A stretch of 64,000 nucleotides of DNA from contig JAZQYO010000001.1 in the NCBI GenBank assembly GCA_045633565.1, positions 1-64,000 of the forward strand, given 5' to 3'. The stretch is from RGIG7450 sp045633565 (GTDB lineage Bacteria; Bacillota; Clostridia; RUG12999). The notes below the pieces were generated by a model. It had not been told where the DNA came from. It searched no databases and was given only the letters and a program-made list of their open reading frames with translations. This document shows, piece by piece, positions 16,697 to 24,080 of this stretch; within the stretch, counting starts at the first letter, position 1; every line of letters begins with the position of its first letter. Both the position numbers and the translations under genes were made by a program.

Positions 16697-18961
16697 TTAC
16701 AGTTTGTTTCTCTGGATTTTGCCGCTGATTGTTTTTGGCAGCTCATCTCTGAATACAACAAGTCTCGGATATTTGTAGGGCGCAGTATTTGTCTTTACAT
16801 ACTGCTGGATTTCTTTTTTAAGTTCTTCGGTAGGTTCTGTGCCCTTTGTAAGAACAATACTTGCTTTTACAATCTGTCCGCGGACTTCGTCAGGAGCAGC
16901 TGAAACACCACACTCCAGAACATACGGAAGTTCCATGATAACACTTTCAATTTCAAAAGGTCCGATACGATAACCGGATGATTTGATTACATCGTCGATA
17001 CGGCTGACATAGAAGAAATAACCATCCTCGTCACGCCATGCAGTATCGCCGGTGTGGTACATTCCACCACGCATACATTCCTGCATTTTTTCTTCGTCAT
17101 CAAGATAGCAGGAGAAGAGTCCAACCGGTGTTCCCTCATCAAGTCTGACAACGATTTCACCTGTTTCACCGGGTGCAACAGATTTGCCGTCCGGGTCAAC
17201 AATGTCAATTTTATACTGTGGTGATGCTTTACCCATTGAACCGTTTTTGGGTGTTGTTCCATAAAGGTTAGCTATGATAAGTGTTGTTTCTGTCTGACCG
17301 AAACCTTCCATGATTTCAAGACCTGTAGCTTTCTGGAACTGTTTGAACACTTCGGGGTTAAGTGCCTCACCTGCAGTTGTCATGTGATGAATTGAAGAAA
17401 GGTCGTAGCTTGAAAGGTCTTCTTTAATCATAAGTCTGAGCATTGTCGGCGGCGCACAGAAGGTTGTGATGTTATATTTAGCAAACATGGGCAGAATATC
17501 GGATGCATCAAATCTGTCAAAGTCATAGACAAATACAGCACCCTCGCACAACCACTGACCATAGAGTTTGCCCCAGAGAGATTTACCCCAACCTGTATCG
17601 GAAATTGTAAGATGCAGACCGTCTCTTTCGCAACAGTGCCAGTATTTTGCAGTTACAAAGTGGCCGAGAGCGTAAGTGTGTTTATGCTCAACCATTTTGG
17701 GGTTGCCTGTTGTACCGGAAGAGAAGAACATAAGCGCCGGCTTCGACCCGCTTGAGCAGTCTTCGGGGCGTTCAAAATTGCTTGAGAACATCTGATATTC
17801 GCTATCAAAATCATGCCAGCCTTCAACCTTTCCGCCAACAGATACAAGCGTTTTAACATTCGGGCAAACCTTAACGGTGTTGTTAACAATCGCAGGAACA
17901 TTGTCATCTACTGTACAAACGATTGCAGAAACATTAGCTGCATTGAATCTGTATTCAAAGTCGTGTTCTTTAAGCTGATGTGTTGCAGGGATAGCAATCG
18001 CACCGATTTTATGAAGCGCAACCATTGAGAACCAGAACTGATAATGACGTTTTAAAACGAGCATTACTCTGTCGCCTTTTTTGATTCCGAGTGATGTGAA
18101 ATAGTTTGCACATCTTGCCGATTCACGCTTGATATCTTTAAATGTAAATCTGCGTTCAGTTTTATTTTTATCAAGATGAATCATTGCGAGCTTGTCGGGA
18201 TATTTTTTTGCAACAGCATCAACACAGTCAAAACCAAAGTTAAAGGTTTCTGTATTTTTAAATTCAACCGACTCAAGAACGCCGGGTGCACTTTCTTTTG
18301 CATCAACAAACTTTTCGCAAACAAGCTTTGTTGAAGGTCTGAGTGAAGCAACGCTTTCTCTTACCTTATCTTCTTTTGTATCTTCTCCCGGGAGGACAAC
18401 TGCACAGAACACACAGTCTTTTCCGCCAACAGCAATCATGCCGTGAGGAGTGGAACTGTTGTAGTAAATGCTGTCCCCTTCTTTTAAATATTCAGTGTGG
18501 TCACCCACCTGAATTTTCAGTTCGCCGCTTATAATATAGTCAAATTCCTGACCGGAATGTTTTGTCAAATGAATAGGTTTATCCTGAAGTGCCGCATTGT
18601 ACTCATAGCGTACAAAATAAGGTTCGGCAATTTTCTTTCTGAATTTAGGAGCAAGGTTTTTAATCACAATGCCCTCTTCCTTTGCAGTTTCCTGACCTTC
18701 ACCGCTTCTTGTAACGGTGTAGGATAAAAGATTTGCACTTTTACCTTCAAGAAGGTCGCTTACACCAACGCCAAACGCAAGTGTACACTTATGTATAAAT
18801 GTGAACGGGAAATCAAGTTCGCCGGATTCATATTTAACATAATCATCAACCGACACTTCTGTTTTTTCAGCCATTTCTTCTTGAGTAAATCCGAAAATTT
18901 CGCGCATTTCGCGAATTCGCTGAGCCACCTCCATAAGTTTACTTGTTTCGACCGTAGCCAT
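16697..18961 (-). CDS. XRE-HTH + cupin + acyl-CoA synthetase fusion protein (second paralogue)
   Basis: 754 residues with the same architecture as the 14050-16350 protein and very similar throughout. XRE helix-turn-helix at ~12-70 (RIREMREIFGFTQEEMAEKT), cupin with HSGQEFDYIISGEL and STPHGM, then adenylate-forming domains with FSSGTTGNPK, GFGQTETT, YHTGDTAWRDEDG and C-terminal SGKIQRNKL. The C-terminal ~90 residues are nearly identical between the paralogues, suggesting recent duplication or gene conversion. ATG at 18961 behind AAAGGAGG. It has its own promoter and T-box and no terminator before the next promoter. The carboxylic acid substrate is unknown; a separate T-box suggests it serves a different amino acid or acid from its paralogue. 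Confidence 0.9.
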   Translation of the reverse strand: MATVETSKLMEVAQRIREMREIFGFTQEEMAEKTEVSVDDYVKYESGELDFPFTFIHKCTLAFGVGVSDLLEGKSANLLSYTVTRSGEGQETAKEEGIVIKNLAPKFRKKIAEPYFVRYEYNAALQDKPIHLTKHSGQEFDYIISGELKIQVGDHTEYLKEGDSIYYNSSTPHGMIAVGGKDCVFCAVVLPGEDTKEDKVRESVASLRPSTKLVCEKFVDAKESAPGVLESVEFKNTETFNFGFDCVDAVAKKYPDKLAMIHLDKNKTERRFTFKDIKRESARCANYFTSLGIKKGDRVMLVLKRHYQFWFSMVALHKIGAIAIPATHQLKEHDFEYRFNAANVSAIVCTVDDNVPAIVNNTVKVCPNVKTLVSVGGKVEGWHDFDSEYQMFSSNFERPEDCSSGSKPALMFFSSGTTGNPKMVEHKHTYALGHFVTAKYWHCCERDGLHLTISDTGWGKSLWGKLYGQWLCEGAVFVYDFDRFDASDILPMFAKYNITTFCAPPTMLRLMIKEDLSSYDLSSIHHMTTAGEALNPEVFKQFQKATGLEIMEGFGQTETTLIIANLYGTTPKNGSMGKASPQYKIDIVDPDGKSVAPGETGEIVVRLDEGTPVGLFSCYLDDEEKMQECMRGGMYHTGDTAWRDEDGYFFYVSRIDDVIKSSGYRIGPFEIESVIMELPYVLECGVSAAPDEVRGQIVKASIVLTKGTEPTEELKKEIQQYVKTNTAPYKYPRLVVFRDELPKTISGKIQRNKL

Positions 18962-18997
18962 TTTACATTCCTCCTTTAAAAAATAATTAAATCTAAA

Positions 18998-19050
18998 CCC
19001 CGACCCGTTATCGCAATCAAGATTATGGTCGGGTCACCTTAGTCTTGATT
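18998..19050 (-). promoter_or_regulatory. Overlapping A-B-A'-B' helices (pseudoknot-like) between T-box terminator and start codon
   Basis: On the transcribed (minus) strand the order is arm A (19050-19043), B (19034-19027), A' (19022-19015), B' (19006-18998). A pairs with A' over 8 bp and B with B' over 7-8 GC-rich bp. The interleaved order means either an H-type pseudoknot or two mutually exclusive hairpins. It lies after the T-box terminator and about 25 bases before the AAAGGAGG site, so it is well placed to control translation. No known riboswitch consensus was recognised. The pairing is seen; the function is inference. Confidence 0.5.
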
Positions 19051-19067
19051 TTTTGATACAAAAAACA

Positions 19068-19340
19068 AAAACCCGTCTCAAAGAATTCTTTGAGACGGGT
19101 GTAATTCACACTCGCGGTACCACTCAAATTGCAGAAAACTCTGCCACTCATCAGGATCCAACAATCCCTATGCACTCACGCAGCAAACTCGGGAAACGTC
19201 TACTCTCTAAAAAAAGATTTCGGGCTTCCGGCTCAGAAGTGATGGGTTATACTCAAATCTCCGCTATCGGCTCACACCAACCGCCGACTCTCTGAAAACT
19301 TCAAAATGAAACCGTCTTCGTCATAGCCTTTATTATTTTT
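19068..19340 (-). promoter_or_regulatory. T-box riboswitch upstream of the second synthetase
   Basis: T-box motif with GUGGUACCGCG at 19113-19130 (minus strand), Stem I with GACGAAG, AGAGAG and GGUUGGUG elements, and a 12-bp-plus terminator (19071-19100) followed by T-rich sequence. By the canonical GAR-NNN-A spacing in Stem I the specifier would be UAU (Tyr); a one-base shift gives AUA (Ile). The UGGU bulge predicts discriminator A73, compatible with either. Confidence 0.92.
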
Positions 19341-19345
19341 TTGTT

Positions 19346-19374
19346 ATTATACCACTGTGATTTTGTTTTGTCAA
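19346..19374 (-). promoter_or_regulatory. Consensus sigma-A promoter for the second T-box leader
   Basis: Perfect TTGACA (complement 19369-19374) and TATAAT (complement 19346-19351) with a 17-bp spacer, only 18 bases past the stop of the NagB-like gene. No terminator separates them, so some read-through from the sugar operon is possible. Confidence 0.9.
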
Positions 19375-19391
19375 TACTTTTTTGAAAAATT

Positions 19392-20330
19392 TTAGTTACA
19401 TTCTGCTGTAAGCGGACCTGCAAGTTCTTTCAGGTAGAAAAGTTTACCTGGAAGTGTGGGAATATATGAAGATGTGATAGCTGTGCATGGACCATGATGC
19501 AGGGTTGTTAAAAAGCTCATGCCCTGCCAACCCATGCCTCTGCCGAGTGCACCGTCACATCCGCCGATAGCATAATCAGCCTGAAGGAAAAGTCCGGGGC
19601 CTACAGTATTAGCTCTACAAGGAACAAGTGTTGTTCTGCTCTTGAAGCTTGTGATAGCATTCTGTTCAATTGTCATCGGATTGAGCTTTGCAGCAATTCT
19701 GTGTGTATCTGCTTTCCATTCAGCTTCTGATGCATATTCAACTGCAAAGTGGGGTTCCCAGAATGCAATATGACATGCTCTGCCGATACCATATACCAGA
19801 ACAAGCTTTGCACCTTCGGCCTTTAAAGCTGCAATTTTTTCTGCGTATGTAGGCAGATTTTCTTTTGTTGCAAAGTTTCTCTGGCTTTCAGGAATTGTAA
19901 GGTCGCCAAGTTTGTTAAAGAATGCTTCTTTCATACTATATTCAAAAGAAGCGGGATTGGTGTTAGGAAGAGTGTTGCCGTCAGCGTCACTCCATTCATC
20001 CATGTTGAATGTGTAAACATGGTCACATTTGATTTTCCATTCGTTAATGAAGTAAGCTGCCCACTTGTACATACCCATAGGACCTACGGGCAGAATCATA
20101 GCGAGTTTTTCGCCTCTTTCTTTAGCGTTTTTAATCTGCTGAGCGATTTCGTGACCCATATATGTATCGAAATCTGCAAGGGATTCACATTCTACAGGAT
20201 TAAAATCCTTGTGCCAGAAATCTTCTCTCGCAACGCCTTTTTCGCAGCAAGCGTCAATTTTAGCCATATCCCAACCAACGGGATAGAAGTTTTCCAAAAG
20301 TGAACCTTTAACTGTTGACATGAAATCCAT
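19392..20330 (-). CDS. NagB-like (glucosamine-6-phosphate isomerase/6-phosphogluconolactonase fold) protein with altered active site
   Basis: 312 residues, longer than typical NagB (~240-270). The family landmarks are FNMDEWSD (NagB LDEY region, Asp111) and GIGRACHIAFWEP (NagB GxGxDGHIAFNEP region). Compared with NagB, the catalytic His (187) and Glu (192) remain, but the Asp before them is Ala185 and Gly is Cys186. It may therefore act on a different substrate or be an isomerase/lactonase rather than a deaminase. It is last in a four-gene operon with a deacetylase, PfkB kinase and MtlD-like dehydrogenase. ATG at 20330 with AAAGGAG. Confidence 0.75.
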   Translation of the reverse strand: MDFMSTVKGSLLENFYPVGWDMAKIDACCEKGVAREDFWHKDFNPVECESLADFDTYMGHEIAQQIKNAKERGEKLAMILPVGPMGMYKWAAYFINEWKIKCDHVYTFNMDEWSDADGNTLPNTNPASFEYSMKEAFFNKLGDLTIPESQRNFATKENLPTYAEKIAALKAEGAKLVLVYGIGRACHIAFWEPHFAVEYASEAEWKADTHRIAAKLNPMTIEQNAITSFKSRTTLVPCRANTVGPGLFLQADYAIGGCDGALGRGMGWQGMSFLTTLHHGPCTAITSSYIPTLPGKLFYLKELAGPLTAECN

Positions 20331-20351
20331 AATCTTTAATCTCCTTTAAAT

Positions 20352-21329
20352 TTATTTTTCATATAAATAATCCAAAGCTGCCATTATACCTGTTTTTATA
20401 GCATCAGCTTTGATATTATGTTTCTGACAAAGTGTGAGTGCGCCGAGCAGTCTGTCATCTGCGGCAAGTTTGCGTCTTGCATCTCTGCCCACACGGCTTG
20501 TTGTGTCGCCAAGGTATTTATTTTTAAATCTGAACATTAAATCGTCAGCATAAGCTATAACTTCCGCTTTATCTTTACCATGTTCAAGAAAAAGAGCAGT
20601 TGCACTTGCGTACATTGCTTCTTTGACAGTTGATGCTATTTCCTCATCCTCCATCGCCTGCCAGATATATTCAAGTCCCTTGTTCATTCCCATATAAGCC
20701 GCAATAGCATGACCCATGTTATGCAGGTAAAGTTTGCTCTGAATATGGTATGCAAAAGGTTTACTGGGAACTACATTTTTAATTTCCGGAATGGGGTTTT
20801 TGAAAGCCTCTTCATCAACAGGCAATCTGCAGAAAGGTTCAACCCAAACCTTGTTGATGTCGCCCTCTCTCATTTCGTCTGTCATAACAGGCACCATTCT
20901 GCCGACACTCGCCTCAACAAAACCAACTTTTTCATTGGTTGTATTGATAAGCTTTTTTAAATATGCATCGGCATTCATAAGGTTTTCGCAGATGATAATA
21001 TCCACGCCCGACTCTCTTTTATCAAGACCCTCTTTAAGCACCGGTGCTATATACGGGAGAACATTAACGCCGGCAGATGTGAAAATAATATCTGCAGTTG
21101 CAATTTCGTCCGGAGCATTTTCCGGATAAACCGCACGGACATTTTTAATGATAATTTCTTCCTGTTTTTCGTTACTTACAATTTTAATGGGGTAGCATTT
21201 ATCGGCGTTGAGCTTTTCAACCATTGCTTTATTAACGTCAACAAAAACAGTTTCGTATCCGCTTTCATAAAGCAGCTGACCAAGAAAGCCACGGCCAATG
21301 TTTCCGCCTCCGTAAACTACCGCTTTCAT
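20352..21329 (-). CDS. Mannitol-1-phosphate 5-dehydrogenase-family oxidoreductase
   Basis: 325 residues. The N-terminus MKAVVYGGGNIGRGFLGQLL is the Rossmann NAD(H) loop of the mannitol dehydrogenase family. The catalytic segment KLYLHNMGHA carries the Lys/Asn/His set expected for polyol dehydrogenases. It is shorter than E. coli MtlD (~382). No mannitol PTS genes are near; instead it sits with a PfkB kinase, deacetylase and NagB-like protein, so the true substrate may be another sugar- or aminosugar-phosphate. The start overlaps the kinase stop (ATGA). Confidence 0.8.
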   Translation of the reverse strand: MKAVVYGGGNIGRGFLGQLLYESGYETVFVDVNKAMVEKLNADKCYPIKIVSNEKQEEIIIKNVRAVYPENAPDEIATADIIFTSAGVNVLPYIAPVLKEGLDKRESGVDIIICENLMNADAYLKKLINTTNEKVGFVEASVGRMVPVMTDEMREGDINKVWVEPFCRLPVDEEAFKNPIPEIKNVVPSKPFAYHIQSKLYLHNMGHAIAAYMGMNKGLEYIWQAMEDEEIASTVKEAMYASATALFLEHGKDKAEVIAYADDLMFRFKNKYLGDTTSRVGRDARRKLAADDRLLGALTLCQKHNIKADAIKTGIMAALDYLYEK

Positions 21330-22267
21330 TCGTATTCCTCCATAAATTTTCTGATTTCTTCGTAAGATTTAATACCTGTTGTAGCGCCCTTTTCCATAAC
21401 GCAATGAGTACCAACCGCATTAGCAAAAAGTCCACATTCTTCAAAGGAAAGTCCTTTAACAAGACCGGTAATAAACCCGGAGCAGAAGCTGTCCCCTGCA
21501 CCTGTTGTATCAACCGCTTTTATTTTACTGTAAGTGGGTACAATAACAGACTCGGCATCTTTTGCTTCTCTTAAATAAGCACCTTTTTTACCAAGCTTGA
21601 TTACAACCTTTTTAACGCCTTTTGAGAAAAATACATCTGCAATTTTTTCCGGCTCGGTTTCGCCGCTTATCTTAACAGCTTCATCTATACTTGGCATAAA
21701 AATATCAATGAAAGGCATTGCAACATCAAGCACCGAAGCCCATCTGTCTTTTGAATCCCAGCAAACATCAAGTAAGGTTGTTTTACCCATCTGCTGACAT
21801 TTTTCCAAGAATTCTGCTGTCTGCTGACCGTCAAATGTATTCATAAGATATGTTCCTGTTACGAAAACAAAATCAGCCTCAGAAATTACATCCCAGTCAA
21901 CATCATCAATGGAGAATGTTGCGTTTGTGCCAACACAGTGAAGGAATGTTCTTTCACCGTCAGACGCGGAAAGTACAACAGATACAGAAGTCTGTGTTTT
22001 GTCGTCCTTTTTAAGTCCTTTGGTGTTAACGCCCTGTTCTGCCATTTTTTCTTCCAAAAATCTGCCGAACATATCTTCGCCGACCTTGCCGACAATTGCA
22101 GCATCAATACCCATTTTGCACATATTAACCGCAGCGGTCATAGCATTACCGCCCGAAAAAAGCTCAATGGCATCAACCTGTGATAAAAGTCCTCTTTCGG
22201 GAACTGAGTCCACCGGTTTTGTCATAACGTCAGCAACTAAAATACCGACACAAGCTACTTTACTCAT
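21326..22267 (-). CDS. PfkB-family carbohydrate kinase
   Basis: 313 residues when started at the ATG at 22267 (MSKVACVGILVADVM), which has AGAGGA upstream and overlaps the preceding stop as ATGA; an in-frame codon further upstream would add 25 residues that overlap the deacetylase. PfkB signature 1 region is GGNAMTAAVNMCKMG and signature 2 is DTTGAGDSFCSGF, whose Asp is the catalytic base. It should phosphorylate a sugar or sugar derivative; substrate unknown. It lies in the deacetylase-kinase-dehydrogenase-NagB-like operon. Confidence 0.88.
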   Translation of the reverse strand: MSKVACVGILVADVMTKPVDSVPERGLLSQVDAIELFSGGNAMTAAVNMCKMGIDAAIVGKVGEDMFGRFLEEKMAEQGVNTKGLKKDDKTQTSVSVVLSASDGERTFLHCVGTNATFSIDDVDWDVISEADFVFVTGTYLMNTFDGQQTAEFLEKCQQMGKTTLLDVCWDSKDRWASVLDVAMPFIDIFMPSIDEAVKISGETEPEKIADVFFSKGVKKVVIKLGKKGAYLREAKDAESVIVPTYSKIKAVDTTGAGDSFCSGFITGLVKGLSFEECGLFANAVGTHCVMEKGATTGIKSYEEIRKFMEEYE

Positions 22268-22968
22268 GGCAGCATCCTCTTTGTTGTGGGTTTGGGATAA
22301 ACCATACACTGGCTGAATGCTTCCGCATAAGTAGCTCCGCACTGATAACCACGATATTTTGAAATTGTTTTAACCATATCGGCAAAATCGATATTGTCAT
22401 GCTCTCTCATCCATTTGAGCTGACTTTCATGACACTCAAGCATTTCAAGTTTTAAATCAATTTCGTCAGTAATATCTACATATTCTGTAGGCAGAAACTC
22501 GTTTCCGCCAAGATTGTCCATATAGAAAATGGGAGTAACTGAAGATGCAGCCGCAACTCCTGTAAGATAGTGCGGACAGCTTGCAGCAAAAGCAGCATCA
22601 AAAACAAGGTTGCTAACCGCAACATGGTCAGGCATATAGTCGTTTGGTGCATGGGTTATGATAAAATCAGGCTGAGCTTCTCTTATTATGTCAACAAGAA
22701 TGTCTCTGTGCTCTTTGTTCTGATGATAAACAACAAGGTCACCAATGTCGCAGGTTACAACTTTAATTCCTGCAAGTGAGCCTGCCTTTTTCGCTTCATT
22801 TATTCTGATTTCTCTGAGTTCATCAGGCTGTATAACAACATGACCCATGTTGCCGTTACAAACATGACAAACTGTTACATTGTCGCCGCGTTTTACACAT
22901 TTTGCAAGTGTGCCTGCGCAGTTAATTTCAATATCGTCGGGATGACAACCAATTGCTAATACGTTCAT
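22264..22968 (-). CDS. LmbE/PIG-L family N-deacetylase
   Basis: 234 residues. The zinc site is visible as HPDD (residues 9-12) and PDHVAVS (the distal His). GNMGHVV and THAPNDYMPDH are further family features. Members remove N-acetyl groups from sugars or related compounds (GlcNAc-PI, BshB, MshB, chitin-oligomer deacetylases). First gene of the minus-strand operon, divergent from the AraC regulator. Together with the downstream NagB-like protein it points to an N-acetylated aminosugar substrate; this is inference. Confidence 0.85.
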   Translation of the reverse strand: MNVLAIGCHPDDIEINCAGTLAKCVKRGDNVTVCHVCNGNMGHVVIQPDELREIRINEAKKAGSLAGIKVVTCDIGDLVVYHQNKEHRDILVDIIREAQPDFIITHAPNDYMPDHVAVSNLVFDAAFAASCPHYLTGVAAASSVTPIFYMDNLGGNEFLPTEYVDITDEIDLKLEMLECHESQLKWMREHDNIDFADMVKTISKYRGYQCGATYAEAFSQCMVYPKPTTKRMLP

Positions 22969-23012
22969 TATTCACAAAACCTTTCTTTTAAACTTTTACA
23001 GTCAGTAAACTA

Positions 23013-23040
23013 TTGACTTTTATATCATATATGATATAAT
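23013..23040 (+). promoter_or_regulatory. Promoter of the AraC gene with an 18-bp perfect palindrome over the spacer and -10
   Basis: TTGACT at 23013-23018 and TATAAT at 23035-23040 with 16 bp between. The perfect palindrome at 23021-23038 covers most of the spacer and part of the -10, so a bound dimer would block this promoter. The region is shared with the divergent deacetylase operon. Confidence 0.55.
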
Positions 23041-23109
23041 ATTTTTATCAATTAGTCTTTAGCATATTTTTTATTTTATTTAACATTTCGTCCTTCAGGG
23101 GGTAATTTT

Positions 23110-23979
23110 GTGTCAAATATGGTTCGTCCAATGCATGATATAAATTTATCGGGGTTTAATTCCATATACTATCTTGAGCTTGGCAAGGATTTTTATCACG
23201 CTCAGGAACAGCATGATTTCTGGGAAATGGTGTATGTTGACAGTGGCAAAACCACCGCAACCATGAACAGTGTCAGCTATCCCCTTGTTCAGGGACAGGT
23301 TGTGTTTCACCGCCCGGGTGAGCTTCACTCTCATTTTTCAAATAACAAAGACCCGAGCAACCTGTTTATTGTAAGTTTTTCCTGCGGCAGTAAGGCTATG
23401 AGGTTATTTGAGCAGAAAATATTTATGCTTGAAAAAAGCTCCAGAAAAATCCTCTCACTTTTTCTTGCTGAGGCAGAGAACGCTTTGGGCAAACTTAAGA
23501 GTGTATATCAGGACAACACACCCATTTCATTCGGCTCTTCACCTTTTGGTTCTTCTCAGCTTATGGAATGTTATTTTGTTGAGTTTTTATATTCACTTAT
23601 CCGCTCGCACGAAAACCTGGTGCAAAACATAAGTCAGACAAATACAACCGCAAAGGTTGCAGAAAATGCTCTTGTTGAAAAAATCAACGATTTTCTTGAA
23701 GAAAACATTTTTTATCCGGTCAGTCTTCAGACAATTTGTGCTCATTTCAATATAAGCAAATCCTATGTGTGTCGGATATATAAAGAATATACATCTTCAA
23801 GTATAATAAAGCACATGTCCGGGCTGAAAATAAAAGAAGCAAAAAAACTTCTCCGTCAGGATGAAATGAATATTTCACAAATTGCTGATAAACTTGGCTA
23901 TTCAAGCATTCACAACTTTACCCGTTCATTTAAAAAAGAAACAGGCGTTTCTCCCAGTGAATACAAAAAAAGAATTTAG
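23110..23979 (+). CDS. AraC-family transcriptional regulator
   Basis: 289 residues: N-terminal cupin-type sensor domain (QEQHDFWEMVYVDSG, FHRPGELHSHF) and a C-terminal AraC DNA-binding domain with two helix-turn-helices, ending in IADKLGYSSIHNFTRSFKKETGVSPSEYKKR, the typical second HTH. The start is GTG at 23110 with AGGGGG upstream. It lies between the divergent deacetylase operon and the co-directional fucI gene and most likely controls both in response to the substrate sugar. Confidence 0.92.
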   Translation: MSNMVRPMHDINLSGFNSIYYLELGKDFYHAQEQHDFWEMVYVDSGKTTATMNSVSYPLVQGQVVFHRPGELHSHFSNNKDPSNLFIVSFSCGSKAMRLFEQKIFMLEKSSRKILSLFLAEAENALGKLKSVYQDNTPISFGSSPFGSSQLMECYFVEFLYSLIRSHENLVQNISQTNTTAKVAENALVEKINDFLEENIFYPVSLQTICAHFNISKSYVCRIYKEYTSSSIIKHMSGLKIKEAKKLLRQDEMNISQIADKLGYSSIHNFTRSFKKETGVSPSEYKKRI

Positions 23980-24080
23980 TACTCATGTCAAAAAACACAT
24001 ATTTTTTATCACAAAATACATTTGTTTGATATGCTCAGTAATTTATAATTAAAATATATATAAATAAGGAGGAATCCATT

